A stretch of 64,000 nt of DNA, from contig NZ_UWOD01000001.1 of assembly GCF_900604335.1 (NCBI RefSeq), forward strand, positions 1,180,521-1,244,520. The letters run 5' to 3'. The stretch's first letter is position 1; each line of letters begins with the position of its first letter. Both the position numbers and the translations under genes were made by a program. The DNA comes from Intestinibacillus sp. Marseille-P6563. GTDB taxonomy: Bacteria; Bacillota; Clostridia; Oscillospirales; Butyricicoccaceae. The notes under the pieces were generated by a model. The model searched no databases. It saw nothing but the letters and a program-made list of their open reading frames with translations, and was not told the DNA's origin. Below, piece after piece: positions 25,610 to 34,574 of the stretch.

Positions 25610-26518
25610 TTATCTTGCGCATTCGCCGCCCACGCCGCGCAGCACATCGAGCCCATGGCCGATAACGTCCACAAACACGGCCAAGCTTTCTTCGACCGCC
25701 TTGAGGCTTCCGGGCAGGTTGACAATCAAGGTTTTGCCGCGGATGACACTCACGCCGCGGCTAAGCATGGCGCGGGGCGTAATTTTCAGGCTTTCGGCAC
25801 GGATGGCCTCGGCAATGCCGGGCACCTGCCGCTCGGCGACGGCCAGCGTCGCCTCGGGCGTCACATCGCGGGGCGAAAACCCGGTGCCGCCTGTCGTCAG
25901 CACCAGATCACATCCAGCCCGGTCGCACAGGTAGCACAGTTCTTCCATCAAACGGTCTTTGTCGTCGGGCAGCACCCGATAATTCGTGACCGTGAAGCTA
26001 TCCGGCAGCAGCTCGGCAATGCGCGGGCCGCTCTTGTCCTCCCGGGCGCCGGCTGCGCCCTTGTCGCTCGCGGTCAGCACGCCGACCCGGTAGACCGGCC
26101 GAATCTCCATCCCCGGCTCCACCCAGCCGCTTTGCAGCACCTTGGCGAACACGCCCTCACGCGGCATGATGCAGTCACCCACCCGCTCACGGATGGCACA
26201 GCCGTGGTGGCATTCCTTGCCGATCTGGGTGATCTCCAGCAGGGCATCCCCGCATTTGAGACACGAGCCGACCGGCAGCGCCGCCAAGTCGATACCCCGT
26301 ACGAGCAGGTTTTCCCCAAACGCGCCGTCCTCGACCCCCGCACCACGGGCATTGAAATCATCGACTTTGTCCGCGCTTAACAGGCTGACCTGCCGGTGCC
26401 AGTCCCCGGCGTGGGCGTCGCCCACCAGCCCCCAGTTTTCCTTGCAGTACGCCCGGGGATAGCAGGTCTTTTGCGTACCCCGTTCCGGGCTCATGCAAAC
26501 GGCTTCAATCGTTCCCAT
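25610..26518 (-). CDS. MOSC domain-MogA/MoaB fusion protein (molybdenum cofactor)
   Basis: A 302-residue fusion. The first part (about 1-145) is a MOSC domain ([29 protein letters not shown], and [12 protein letters not shown] with its conserved cysteine), as in proteins that carry sulfur for Moco. The second (about 148-302) is MogA/MoaB ([43 protein letters not shown]), which adenylylates molybdopterin before metal insertion. AAGGAGG supports 26518. The gene overlaps the end of moaC by 14 bases and is the last gene of the Moco operon. Confidence 0.92.
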   Translation of the reverse strand: MGTIEAVCMSPERGTQKTCYPRAYCKENWGLVGDAHAGDWHRQVSLLSADKVDDFNARGAGVEDGAFGENLLVRGIDLAALPVGSCLKCGDALLEITQIGKECHHGCAIRERVGDCIMPREGVFAKVLQSGWVEPGMEIRPVYRVGVLTASDKGAAGAREDKSGPRIAELLPDSFTVTNYRVLPDDKDRLMEELCYLCDRAGCDLVLTTGGTGFSPRDVTPEATLAVAERQVPGIAEAIRAESLKITPRAMLSRGVSVIRGKTLIVNLPGSLKAVEESLAVFVDVIGHGLDVLRGVGGECAR

Positions 26519-27008
26519 TGGTGAGTTCCTCCTTGCGATTCCACACACCTGACTTGCCGCCCGCCTTATGCAGCAGCCGGATGTCGGTGATCTCCATGCC
26601 CCGGTCGATGGCCTTGCACATATCATAAATGGTCAGCAGGGCAGCCGACACCCCGTGCAGGGCTTCCATCTCCACGCCGGTTTGCCCGGCGCAGCGGGTC
26701 GTGCAGGTGCAGCGCACCGTGTGGGTATGCTCGTCGAGCGCAAACTCGACCGCGCAATGGCTCATCGCAATCGGGTGGCACAGCGGGATGATATCCGCCG
26801 TGCGCTTGGCGGCCATAATGCCCGCAATGCGCGCCACGCCCAGCACGTCGCCCTTTTTCGCGGTGCCTGCGGCCACGGCGCGAAAGGCGTCCTCGCCCAA
26901 ATGGATGCAGCCCTCGGCCACGGCTTCCCGCCCGGTGACCGCCTTGCCGCCCACATCGACCATATGCGCTTCGCCTGCCGCATTAAAATGGGTCAGTTTT
27001 TGTTCCAT
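26505..27008 (-). CDS. moaC: Cyclic pyranopterin monophosphate synthase accessory protein MoaC
   Basis: A 167-residue Moco biosynthesis enzyme acting with MoaA on a GTP-derived intermediate. Family signatures present are [22 protein letters not shown] (positions about 10-31), [36 protein letters not shown] and [12 protein letters not shown]. Two adjacent ATGs exist (27011 and 27008); the second has better spacing from AAAGGGA. The first overlaps the stop of the upstream MoeA-like gene, so the genes are translationally coupled. No moaA lies in the window. Confidence 0.95.
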   Translation of the reverse strand: MEQKLTHFNAAGEAHMVDVGGKAVTGREAVAEGCIHLGEDAFRAVAAGTAKKGDVLGVARIAGIMAAKRTADIIPLCHPIAMSHCAVEFALDEHTHTVRCTCTTRCAGQTGVEMEALHGVSAALLTIYDMCKAIDRGMEITDIRLLHKAGGKSGVWNRKEELTNGND

Positions 27009-28036
27009 CATTTTCCCTTTCCGAACCCGCAATTGGGGTAAATGCACACCGGGCAGTTCAGGCACAGCCCGCCCTCACCCAGCGCAGCCAAATCGTCAGC
27101 CGTGACCGGGTCATCGGCCATCAGGTGCGGCAAAATAAGGTCAAAAATCGTGCGTCCAGCATACATCACGCAGCCGGGCAGGCCGCACACCGGCACCCGC
27201 TGCTCGCCGTAGTAGGCCAGCAGGAACATAGCCCCGGGCAGCACGGGCGCGCCGTAGCTGACAATGTCCGCCCCGGTGTTCTTGATGGCCAGCGGGGTTT
27301 TATCGTCCGGGTCCACGCTCATACCGCCCGTGCATACGACGATGTCTGCACCCTGTTCAATGAGGTCCAAAATGGCCCTGGTGCCGCGGGCTGGGTCGTC
27401 CCCAACGCGGATTTCTCCCAGCACCTCGGCCCCGTATTCGGCGAACTTATCCCGCACCACGGGGGTGAATTTGTCCTCGATGAGGCCCTTTTCGACCTCG
27501 CTGCCGGTGACAACAATGCCGGCACGCTTCTTTAAAAAGGGACGCACCGCGCACAGCGGCTGACCGCCCGCGGCTTCGGCGGCCGCGTCCAGCTTCTTTT
27601 CATCGATGACCAGCGGGATGACGCGCGTGCCGAGCAGCTTGTCGCCCTTTTTGACCGGCGTATTGCCGTGGCGGGTAGCAATCATGATTTCGCCCAGCGC
27701 ATTGACCCGTTTGAGGGCATCCGAGCGCACCTGGAACAGGCCGTCACACGCGGCGAACAGCTCGATCTTGCCTTCGCGCGCTTCGCTTTTGGTCATGTGT
27801 TCGTTTTCGCACAGAGCGGCCAGACGCGCTGCGCCCTCGTCCTCGTGCAGGAAGCCTTCGGGCTTTTCCCAGACGAACAGATGCTCCTTGCCCATGGACA
27901 GCAGCACCGGGATGTCCTCCTCGGTGACCACATGCCCCTTACGGAAGCGCGCGCCTTTGTATTGTCCCGGAATGATCTGGGTCAGGTCGTGGCACAGCAC
28001 GTGGCCGACTGCATGGATGGTTTCGATCTCTTTCAT
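27008..28036 (-). CDS. MoeA-like molybdopterin-binding protein with Cys-rich tail
   Basis: A 342-residue protein whose central MoCF-binding fold (about 170-310: [49 protein letters not shown] and [10 protein letters not shown]) belongs to the MoeA/CinA superfamily. It is shorter than standard MoeA and ends in a cysteine-rich segment [17 protein letters not shown] with four cysteines that could bind a metal or Fe-S cluster. Similar proteins occur beside molybdenum hydroxylases. It lies between the TetR regulator and moaC with overlapping stop/start codons at both ends. Confidence 0.85.
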   Translation of the reverse strand: MKEIETIHAVGHVLCHDLTQIIPGQYKGARFRKGHVVTEEDIPVLLSMGKEHLFVWEKPEGFLHEDEGAARLAALCENEHMTKSEAREGKIELFAACDGLFQVRSDALKRVNALGEIMIATRHGNTPVKKGDKLLGTRVIPLVIDEKKLDAAAEAAGGQPLCAVRPFLKKRAGIVVTGSEVEKGLIEDKFTPVVRDKFAEYGAEVLGEIRVGDDPARGTRAILDLIEQGADIVVCTGGMSVDPDDKTPLAIKNTGADIVSYGAPVLPGAMFLLAYYGEQRVPVCGLPGCVMYAGRTIFDLILPHLMADDPVTADDLAALGEGGLCLNCPVCIYPNCGFGKGK

Positions 28037-28626
28037 GCCTTTACCTCCCGCAGCACCAGTTCGGTGCAGTAATCAAAATAGGCATCCAAGTCAAAAGCCG
28101 CCGGTTCGACCAGATATTGCAGGCTGGCTCCCTCCATCATGGACACCATGACGGCGGCGAGCAGACGCCGCTTGTCCTCGGTCAGATGGGCGGCAAAGGC
28201 GTCCAGCATGGCGCCTACTTCCTCGCGCCAGTTGCGGAACGAAGCGCGGATTTCATCCCGCATCGCGGCATCCACGCGCGCCTGCGCCCAAAACTCGATC
28301 TCGGCATAGTCATATTTGGGCTCTTTTAGGATGAAGTTCTTCTTCTGCCCCCAAAAAGCCTCGAGCTGGCTTTCTAGCGCGCCGCCCTCGCCGCCCAGTG
28401 CGCGGCGCAGTTCGATGCAGTGCTGCAAGACTTTTTTCTGCACCGCCAGCAGCAACTCGTGTTTGGATTTATAGTAGTAGTGGATGTTGGACTGAAACAG
28501 CCCGGCCTTTTCGGCGACAAGCGCCATGCGCACGCCGCTGAGGGTCTTTTCCTGCAACACATCAAACGCCGCATCCAAAATGCGTTCTTCCGTACTTTCT
28601 TCAGGCATCGCTTCTTTTTTTCGCAT
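28033..28626 (-). CDS. TetR-family regulator heading the Moco operon
   Basis: A 197-residue repressor-type protein. The N-terminal helix-turn-helix is ERILDAAFDVLQEKTLSGVR then ALVAEKAGLFQSNIHYYYKS (about 15-60); the C-terminal ligand domain is helical. ATG 28626 follows GAGGTG; a GTG three codons upstream is less likely. Its stop overlaps the next gene's start. It is divergent from the flavoprotein/hydrogenase operon with a 440-base gap, so it could control both directions. The ligand is unknown. Confidence 0.85.
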   Translation of the reverse strand: MRKKEAMPEESTEERILDAAFDVLQEKTLSGVRMALVAEKAGLFQSNIHYYYKSKHELLLAVQKKVLQHCIELRRALGGEGGALESQLEAFWGQKKNFILKEPKYDYAEIEFWAQARVDAAMRDEIRASFRNWREEVGAMLDAFAAHLTEDKRRLLAAVMVSMMEGASLQYLVEPAAFDLDAYFDYCTELVLREVKA

Positions 28627-28897
28627 CCGCTTCACCTCTTTTGTTTTGCTATCTGTATTATAACAAAATCGCTCGGAGTTGTCATCCGCTTACAGGCTCC
28701 CTGCGAAATTTTCTTGGTTGTTCGCCCAAAACTTCTGCCGCAAACTTTGTTAAGAATGTAACATATTTTTGTGTAAAAAATCGCTTTTTTGTGCATTTTT
28801 CTTGATTTTTTCGTTTTTTCATCCCATTCGGTCCGCTTTTCGTGATATTGCGCCGGGAATGCGGTTTTTTTAGAATCTTGCGGTCCTTTTTAACCAT

Positions 28898-28926
28898 TTG
28901 ACAAGGGCTTCGAAATCTTTTACCAT
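28898..28926 (+). promoter_or_regulatory. Promoter of the flavoprotein/hydrogenase operon
   Basis: TTGACA (28898-28903), 17-base spacer, TACCAT (28921-28926); start of transcription near 28933. Confidence 0.65.
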
Positions 28927-28932
28927 CAGAGG

Positions 28933-29060
28933 AACAAGATTTTCCCGGCATCTGGAAACCCCGTGCGGCCGGCCCTTTTCGGGCCGCTGCACCTTTCTTT
29001 TTGCCGGGTGCAACAACAGCGGAGCGGCTGTCGCCCCATGCTCCGTGAAAGGAAGGAAGT
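28933..29060 (+). promoter_or_regulatory. Structured leader RNA, candidate molybdenum/tungsten cofactor riboswitch
   Basis: The leader of about 130 bases folds into an outer stem CCCGGCA / TGCCGGG enclosing GGAAACCCC and a long hairpin (GTGCGGCCGGCCC against GGGCCGCTGCAC). A second module follows: GTGCAACAACAGC, GGAGC / GCTCC with an AGC-GCT hairpin between, and CCGTGAAAGG just before the ribosome binding site. Size, architecture and conserved-looking single-stranded pieces resemble, from memory, the Moco motif (RF01055). Next-door Moco synthesis genes support this, but I could not compare sequences. The fold is visible; the ligand is inference. Confidence 0.5.
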
Positions 29061-29066
29061 AGCAAA

Positions 29067-30902
29067 ATGAGCAGACTGTACATCGAAACACCCAGTCAGG
29101 CCCAAACGGTCATTGAGGGCCTGTACCGGGATGTGGAACGGCGTATTGCGGCCAGCCCTCCGGGGCTGTGTCCGGTGGACATGGCGCTCTCGTTCCTCAA
29201 GCTGTGTCACGCGCAGACCTGCGGCAAATGTGTGCCCTGCCGCATCGGTCTGGGACAGCTGGCCACCCTCCTCGAGCGCGTGCTCGACGACGAGGCCGAC
29301 ATGAGTACCCTGGACCGCATCGAAAAGACCGCCCGCGTCATCGCTGATTCGGCGGACTGCGCGATCGGTTTCGAAGCGGCCGCCATGGTGCTGCGCGGCG
29401 TGCGCGGCTTCCGCGACGACTATGTCGAACATATTGTCAACCACCGCTGCATCACTGGGCTGACCCAGCCGGTGCCGTGTGTGTCCATGTGTCCGGCGCA
29501 TGTCGATATCCCCGGCTACATTGCCCTGATCCACGACAAAAAATACGCCGATGCGGTCCGTCTCATCCGCAAAGACAATCCCTTCCCTTCGGCTTGTGCC
29601 TTCGTCTGCGAACATCCCTGTGAAGCGCGCTGCCGCCGTAATATGGTGGACAACGCGGTCAACATCTGCGGCCTGAAACGCTATGCGGTCGAGCAGGCGG
29701 GCGTTGTGCCCGCTCCGGTCTGCGCCGAATCCACCGGCAAGCGTGTCGCTGTCATCGGCGGCGGCCCGGGCGGCCTGTCGGCGGCCTATTACCTGAGCCT
29801 CATGGGCCACAAGGTGGTCGTATTCGACCGGCTGAAAAAACTGGGCGGCATGCTGCGTTACGGCATCCCGGATTACCGTCTGCCGCCCGAGATCCTCGAC
29901 CAGGACATCAACGCCATCCTGTCCACGGGTGTCGAGACCCGCATGGGCGTGACCATCGGCAAGGATGTACCGTTTGAGGACATCGAGAAAGAATTTGACG
30001 CCATCTACATTTCGATCGGCGCGCACAACGACAAGAAGATCGGTATCCCCGGTGAGGACAGCGTGGGCGTCATGAGCGCCGTGGAGCTGCTGCGCGACAT
30101 GGGCGACGGCCACAAGCCCGACTTTACCGGCAAGCGCGTGGTCGTCATCGGCGGCGGCAACGTATCCATGGACGCCACCCGCACGGCCAAGCGCCTGGGC
30201 GCGGCTTCGGTCACCTGCATGTACCGTCGCCGGGTCGAGGATATGACCGCGCTGGCCGAGGAAATCGAAGATGCAGCGGCCGAAGGATGCGAGATCATGC
30301 CGCTGCAAGCGCCGGTTGCCATCCAGCCGGACGAAAACGGACGGGTTGCCGCCATCGTCACCCGCCCGCAGATGATCGGTCCGGTGGGCAGCGACGGCCG
30401 CCCACGTCCGCAGAACAACGGCGAACCCGACCGCATCACCCCCTGCGATATTGTCATTGTGGCCATCGGCCAGGGCATCGATTCGTCGGCCTTTGCCGAA
30501 GCCGGCGTACCCACCGTGCGCGGCGCCATCTCGGCCCTGCCCGATTCGTTCGTCAAAGGAAAGCCCAACGTCTTTGCCGGCGGCGACGCGGTCACCGGTC
30601 CGGCGACCGTGATCCGCGCCATTCAGGCCGGTAAGGTCGCGGCGGCGAATATTGATAACTTCCTGGGCTTCTCGCACGAAATCAAGTCCGGGGTCTACAT
30701 CCCGCCTGCACGCCTGTCCACCACGCCGGCCTGCGGCCGCGTTTCGCCGGGCAGCCGTCCGGCGCAGGAACGCGCATGCGATTTTGGGCTGGCCACGCTC
30801 AGCATGACCGAAAACGAGGCCATGCAGGAATCGTCCCGCTGCCTGCGGTGCGATCACTTCGGCTACGGCAACTTTAAAGGAGGGCGGCAGGAAAAATGGT
30901 AA
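29067..30902 (+). CDS. NuoF-type Fe-S domain fused to GltD-like FAD/NAD(P) oxidoreductase
   Basis: A 611-residue flavoprotein. The N-terminal part (about 1-130) resembles the C-terminal Fe-S region of NuoF (CHAQTCGKCVPCRIGLGQL). Next is the GltD-type Fe-S/FAD module (CPAHVDIPGYIALIHDKKY, CEHPCEARCRRN), an FAD site VAVIGGGPGGLSAAYYL and an NAD(P) site VVVIGGGNVSMDATRTAKRLG, then FAGGDAVTGPATVIRAI and a final CLRCDHFG. It overlaps the hydrogenase start by seven bases. It is therefore likely the NAD(P)H-oxidising partner of the hydrogenase, as in flavoprotein-linked hydrogenases or formate dehydrogenases. GGAAGGAAG is upstream. Confidence 0.88.
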   Translation: MSRLYIETPSQAQTVIEGLYRDVERRIAASPPGLCPVDMALSFLKLCHAQTCGKCVPCRIGLGQLATLLERVLDDEADMSTLDRIEKTARVIADSADCAIGFEAAAMVLRGVRGFRDDYVEHIVNHRCITGLTQPVPCVSMCPAHVDIPGYIALIHDKKYADAVRLIRKDNPFPSACAFVCEHPCEARCRRNMVDNAVNICGLKRYAVEQAGVVPAPVCAESTGKRVAVIGGGPGGLSAAYYLSLMGHKVVVFDRLKKLGGMLRYGIPDYRLPPEILDQDINAILSTGVETRMGVTIGKDVPFEDIEKEFDAIYISIGAHNDKKIGIPGEDSVGVMSAVELLRDMGDGHKPDFTGKRVVVIGGGNVSMDATRTAKRLGAASVTCMYRRRVEDMTALAEEIEDAAAEGCEIMPLQAPVAIQPDENGRVAAIVTRPQMIGPVGSDGRPRPQNNGEPDRITPCDIVIVAIGQGIDSSAFAEAGVPTVRGAISALPDSFVKGKPNVFAGGDAVTGPATVIRAIQAGKVAAANIDNFLGFSHEIKSGVYIPPARLSTTPACGRVSPGSRPAQERACDFGLATLSMTENEAMQESSRCLRCDHFGYGNFKGGRQEKW

Positions 30903-32689
30903 ATGCAACCATCGACGGAATCGCGGTCCGTGTCGCAAACGGTACGACCATCAAGCAGGCCGCGGAAAGCGTGGGCATCACGATCCCCTCGCTGTGTTAT
31001 CTGAAAGACTTAAACGAAATTGGCGCCTGCCGGGTGTGCTGTGTCGAAATCGAAGGCGAACAGCGCATGGTGCCCTCGTGCAACAACCCGGTGCAGGAAG
31101 GCATGGTCATCCACACCAATTCGCCCCGCGCCCGCGAAACGCGGCGGGTCAATGTGGAACTCATCCTGTCGCAGCATGATTGCCATTGCGCGACCTGTGT
31201 GCGCTCGGGCAACTGCAAATTGCAGACCCTGTCCAACGATCTGGGCATTCTGGTCAATCCCTATCAGGAAGATCTGCCGCGCGGCATCAAGAGCAAGTGG
31301 ACCACCACCTTCCCCCTGTTCCGCGACGCGGCCAAGTGCATCAAGTGCATGCGGTGCGTGCAGGTGTGCGATAAAGTGCAGAGCCTGAGCATCTGGGAGC
31401 TGACCAGCTCGGGCAGCCGTTCGACCATCGACGTTTCCTTCAACCGCCGCATCAAGGACGCCGACTGTGCTCTGTGCGGCCAGTGCATCACCCATTGTCC
31501 GGTGGGCGCGCTGCGCGAACGCGATGATACCGTCCGCGCCTTCTCGGCCCTGTCCGACCCGGACAAGATCACGGTTGTCCAAATCGCGCCTGCGGTGCGC
31601 ACGGCCTGGGGCGAAGCCTTTGGCCTGCCGCCCGAAAAGGCGACCGTCGGCCGTCTGGCGGCTGCGCTGCGCCGCATGGGCTTTGACTATGTCTTTGACA
31701 CCACCTTCTCGGCCGACCTGACCATCATGGAGGAAGGCTCGGAATTTTTGGAGCGCCTGCAAAAGGGCGATCTGCAAAAATACCCGATGTTCACGTCGTG
31801 CTGTCCGGGTTGGGTGCGGTTCTTAAAGAGCCAGTATCCCGAACTGACCCATTGGCTGTCCACCTCCAAGTCCCCGCAGCAGATGTTCGGCGCGGTGTCC
31901 AAGACCTGGTTTGCCGAAAAGATGGGCTTAGACCCCAAAAAGCTGTTCTGCATCTCGATCATGCCGTGTCTTGCCAAGAAGGCCGAATGCGACCTGCCGA
32001 CCATGCAGGACGAAGCCTATGGCCAAGACGTCGACCTGGTGCTCACCGTGCGTGAGATCACGCGCATGCTGCGCGCCGACCAACTGGACCCGGCCAACAT
32101 GCCCGACGAGCCGCTCGACTCGCCCTTGGGCGAAGGCACGGGCGCAGGCGTCATCTTTGGCGCGACCGGCGGCGTAATGGAAGCCGCGCTGCGTTCGGCT
32201 TATTATCTGGTCACCGGCCACAATCCGTCGGTCAACTCCTTCCACGATGTGCGCGAAGTGATGAACGACGATGTGCTGGGACTGCATACGCTGGGCCGCG
32301 GCTGGCGGGAGGCGACCTTTGACCTCAAGGACACCCCGGTGCGTGTCGCGGTCGCCAGCGGACTCGGCAATGCCCGCGCGCTGTGCAAGGCGATCTTGTC
32401 GGGCGAAAAGCAGTATGATTTCGTCGAGATCATGGCCTGCCGCGGCGGCTGCGCCGGCGGCGGCGGACAGCCCATCCACGACGGCGAAGAGCGCGCGCTG
32501 GTCCGCGGTCAGGTCCTCTATGGGCTGGACAAGGTTTCCGAACTACGTTTCTCGCATGAAAACCCGGCGGTCGGCGCCCTGTATGAAGAGTATCTGGGTC
32601 AGCCTCTGTCCGAACGGGCCGAGCACCTGCTGCATACCGATCACGAAGGCTGGATCATGCCGCCTCATCCCGATTACGGCAAAGAGTAA
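30896..32689 (+). CDS. hydA: [FeFe]-hydrogenase catalytic subunit
   Basis: A 597-residue group A type [FeFe]-hydrogenase that evolves or oxidises H2. Order of domains: 2Fe-2S (Cys34, 45, 48, 62), His-Cys 4Fe-4S (HDCHCATCVRSGNC, about 94-107), two 4Fe-4S ferredoxin clusters (about 148-158 and 191-201) and the H-cluster domain. H-cluster motifs are TSCCPGW (300-306), MPCLAKKAE (356-364) and MACRGGCAGGGGQP (513-526). The last usually reads MACPGGC; here Arg replaces Pro. It overlaps the flavoprotein gene, implying a complex. Maturases HydEFG are not in the window. Confidence 0.95.
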   Translation: MVNATIDGIAVRVANGTTIKQAAESVGITIPSLCYLKDLNEIGACRVCCVEIEGEQRMVPSCNNPVQEGMVIHTNSPRARETRRVNVELILSQHDCHCATCVRSGNCKLQTLSNDLGILVNPYQEDLPRGIKSKWTTTFPLFRDAAKCIKCMRCVQVCDKVQSLSIWELTSSGSRSTIDVSFNRRIKDADCALCGQCITHCPVGALRERDDTVRAFSALSDPDKITVVQIAPAVRTAWGEAFGLPPEKATVGRLAAALRRMGFDYVFDTTFSADLTIMEEGSEFLERLQKGDLQKYPMFTSCCPGWVRFLKSQYPELTHWLSTSKSPQQMFGAVSKTWFAEKMGLDPKKLFCISIMPCLAKKAECDLPTMQDEAYGQDVDLVLTVREITRMLRADQLDPANMPDEPLDSPLGEGTGAGVIFGATGGVMEAALRSAYYLVTGHNPSVNSFHDVREVMNDDVLGLHTLGRGWREATFDLKDTPVRVAVASGLGNARALCKAILSGEKQYDFVEIMACRGGCAGGGGQPIHDGEERALVRGQVLYGLDKVSELRFSHENPAVGALYEEYLGQPLSERAEHLLHTDHEGWIMPPHPDYGKE

Positions 32690-32861
32690 CAAGATATAAC
32701 AAGCCTCCGCCCACAAAGTATCCTATATCGGCGGAAATTACCCATAAACTTCGCAAGATTCGAGTGGCGGAAAATCGGAGAAAGACCTATAATAATCCCG
32801 TAAGGATCGATAAAACTTCGACGGATTCGTTCTTTCTCTATCTCTTTATTTCTTGCGCAAG

Positions 32862-32890
32862 AGCCGCTTCCATTTGGGGGCGGCTTTTGT
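32862..32890 (+). terminator. Terminator of the flavoprotein/hydrogenase operon
   Basis: AGCCGC-TTCCATTTGGGG-GCGGCT followed by TTTTG; about 170 bases after the hydA stop. Confidence 0.65.
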
Positions 32891-32938
32891 CATGTTCCAC
32901 GAAATCCTGCAAAGGACATAAAAATTTTACACGGGTCA

Positions 32939-32967
32939 TTGTCTTTGGACACAAATTTCATTACAAT
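32939..32967 (+). promoter_or_regulatory. Promoter of the DUF1846 gene
   Basis: TTGTCT (32939-32944), 17-base spacer, TACAAT (32962-32967). Confidence 0.65.
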
Positions 32968-33008
32968 AGAAGGTGAGAATAAATTTGAAGACCGCAGGGG
33001 GAACGCGT

Positions 33009-34493
33009 ATGAAACAAATCGGTTTTGATAATGACAAATACCTCGCCATGCAGTCGGCGCACATCAAGGAGCGCATCGCGCAGTTTGGCGGCAAACTTTA
33101 TCTGGAGTTTGGCGGCAAGCTGTTTGACGATTATCATGCTTCCCGCGTGCTGCCCGGCTTTGCACCCGACAGCAAGGTGCGCATGCTGACCCAGCTCAAA
33201 GACGACGCCGAAATCGTCATCGTCATTTCGGCGGGCGACATCGAAAAGAACAAGGTGCGCGCCGACATCGGCATCACCTACGACATGGACGTACTGCGCC
33301 TGATCGACGCTTTCCGCGGCATCGGGCTGTATGTCGGCAGTGTAGCCATCACCCAGTACTCTGGACAGGCTGCCGCCGATGCTTTCAAAAAGCGGCTGAC
33401 CGCACTGGGCGTGCCGGTCTACACCCATTATCCGATCGCCGGGTATCCGAGCAATGTCCCCCTGATCGTATCCGACGAGGGTTATGGCCGCAACGAATAC
33501 ATTGAAACCACCCGCCCGCTCGTGGTGGTCACCGCACCCGGTCCGGGCTCGGGCAAAATGGCGACCTGCCTGTCCCAGCTCTACCATGAATATAAGCGCG
33601 GCGTTTCGGCTGGTTACGCCAAGTTCGAGACCTTCCCGATCTGGAACCTGCCTTTAAAGCATCCGGTCAACCTGGCCTATGAAGCGGCCACGGCGGACCT
33701 CAACGACGTCAACATGATCGACCCCTTCCATCTGGAGACCTACGGCATCACAACGGTCAACTACAACCGCGACGTTGAGATTTTCCCGGTGGTCAATGCC
33801 ATCTTTGAAAAGATCGCGGGCAAAAGCCCCTACCATTCGCCGACCGATATGGGCGTCAACATGGCGGGCAAGTGCATCTTTGACGATGAGATCTGCCGCG
33901 CGGCCTCCTGCCAGGAGATCATCCGCCGCTATTACCAGGCCCGGTGCGATGCCCGCATGGGCCGTGCCGATGAAAGCTGTGCGCATAAGATCGAACTGCT
34001 CATGAACCAGGCCAAGATCACACCGGCCGACCGTCCGGTCATCGCCGTGGCTGAAAAGAAGGCCGAGGAGACCGGCAGCCCGGCGGCGGCCATCGAACTG
34101 CCCGACGGCACGATCGTCACCGGCCGCACCTCGTCGCTGCTGGGTGCGTCGGCAGCGGCGCTGCTCAACGCCCTCAAGCATCTGGCTGGTCTGCCCGATG
34201 AACTGCATCTGCTGCCGCCGCTCATCATCGAACCCATCCAGCGGCTGAAAACCCGCGGTCTGGGCAACCATAACCCCCGCCTGCACACCGACGAAGTGCT
34301 CATTGCCCTGTCCATCTCGGCGGCCACCAACCCGGCGGCTGACCTGGCTATCCAGCAGCTCAGCGCGCTCAAGGGCTCCGAAGTGCATTCTTCGGTCATT
34401 CTGGCCCAGGTCGATGACGGTGTGTTTAAAAAGCTGGGCATGAACCTGACCTGTTCGCCCGTGCACCAGACCAAAAAACTCTATCACAAGTAA
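33009..34493 (+). CDS. DUF1846 (UPF0371) protein
   Basis: A 494-residue protein of the DUF1846 family, recognised from MKQIGFDNDKYLAMQSAHIK, the N-terminal GGKLYLEFGGKLFDDYHASR, APGPGSGKMATCLSQLYHEY with a P-loop-like segment, and TDMGVNMAGKCI. Full length for the family. The start at 33009 has AGGGGGAA upstream. The family's biochemical role is unknown to me; the GPGSGKMATCLSQ segment suggests nucleotide or phosphate binding. It forms a single-gene unit between its own promoter and a terminator. Confidence 0.88.
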   Translation: MKQIGFDNDKYLAMQSAHIKERIAQFGGKLYLEFGGKLFDDYHASRVLPGFAPDSKVRMLTQLKDDAEIVIVISAGDIEKNKVRADIGITYDMDVLRLIDAFRGIGLYVGSVAITQYSGQAAADAFKKRLTALGVPVYTHYPIAGYPSNVPLIVSDEGYGRNEYIETTRPLVVVTAPGPGSGKMATCLSQLYHEYKRGVSAGYAKFETFPIWNLPLKHPVNLAYEAATADLNDVNMIDPFHLETYGITTVNYNRDVEIFPVVNAIFEKIAGKSPYHSPTDMGVNMAGKCIFDDEICRAASCQEIIRRYYQARCDARMGRADESCAHKIELLMNQAKITPADRPVIAVAEKKAEETGSPAAAIELPDGTIVTGRTSSLLGASAAALLNALKHLAGLPDELHLLPPLIIEPIQRLKTRGLGNHNPRLHTDEVLIALSISAATNPAADLAIQQLSALKGSEVHSSVILAQVDDGVFKKLGMNLTCSPVHQTKKLYHK

Positions 34494-34509
34494 AAGCCTT
34501 TGGACCATG

Positions 34510-34546
34510 GCGGCATGATGCCTGTGCGTCATGCCGCTTTCTTTCT
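34510..34546 (+). terminator. Terminator of the DUF1846 gene
   Basis: GCGGCATGA / TCATGCCGC stem with a 10-base loop, then TTTCTTTCT. Its position shows that an ATG at 34500 is not the start of the next gene. Confidence 0.75.
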
Positions 34547-34574
34547 CATCTCTGGACCAAGCGAGGCCCCTCTT

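Larger units (their letters stand above)
28627..29066. other. Divergent intergenic region between TetR and the flavoprotein gene
   Basis: This 440-base gap holds no convincing ORF. The left 250 bases are AT-rich with T runs. The right part contains a plus-strand promoter and a structured leader, described separately. Confidence 0.6.
32690..33008. other. Intergenic region after hydA
   Basis: A gap of 319 bases without a credible gene. It contains a terminator at 32862-32888 and the promoter of the next gene at 32939-32967. A short palindromic-looking stretch (CGAAAATCGGAG and CCTCCG region) around 32700-32785 has no clear assignment. Confidence 0.5.

Noticed and set aside
28926-30938. Minus-strand ORF of 670 codons opposite the flavoprotein gene
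   Set aside because: Shadow frame; product is His/Arg/Asp-rich with no domain, and it would also cross the leader RNA.
34500-34574. Earlier ATG for the PocR-AraC regulator
   Set aside because: It would put the start codon before and through the terminator stem at 34510-34537; no ribosome site.
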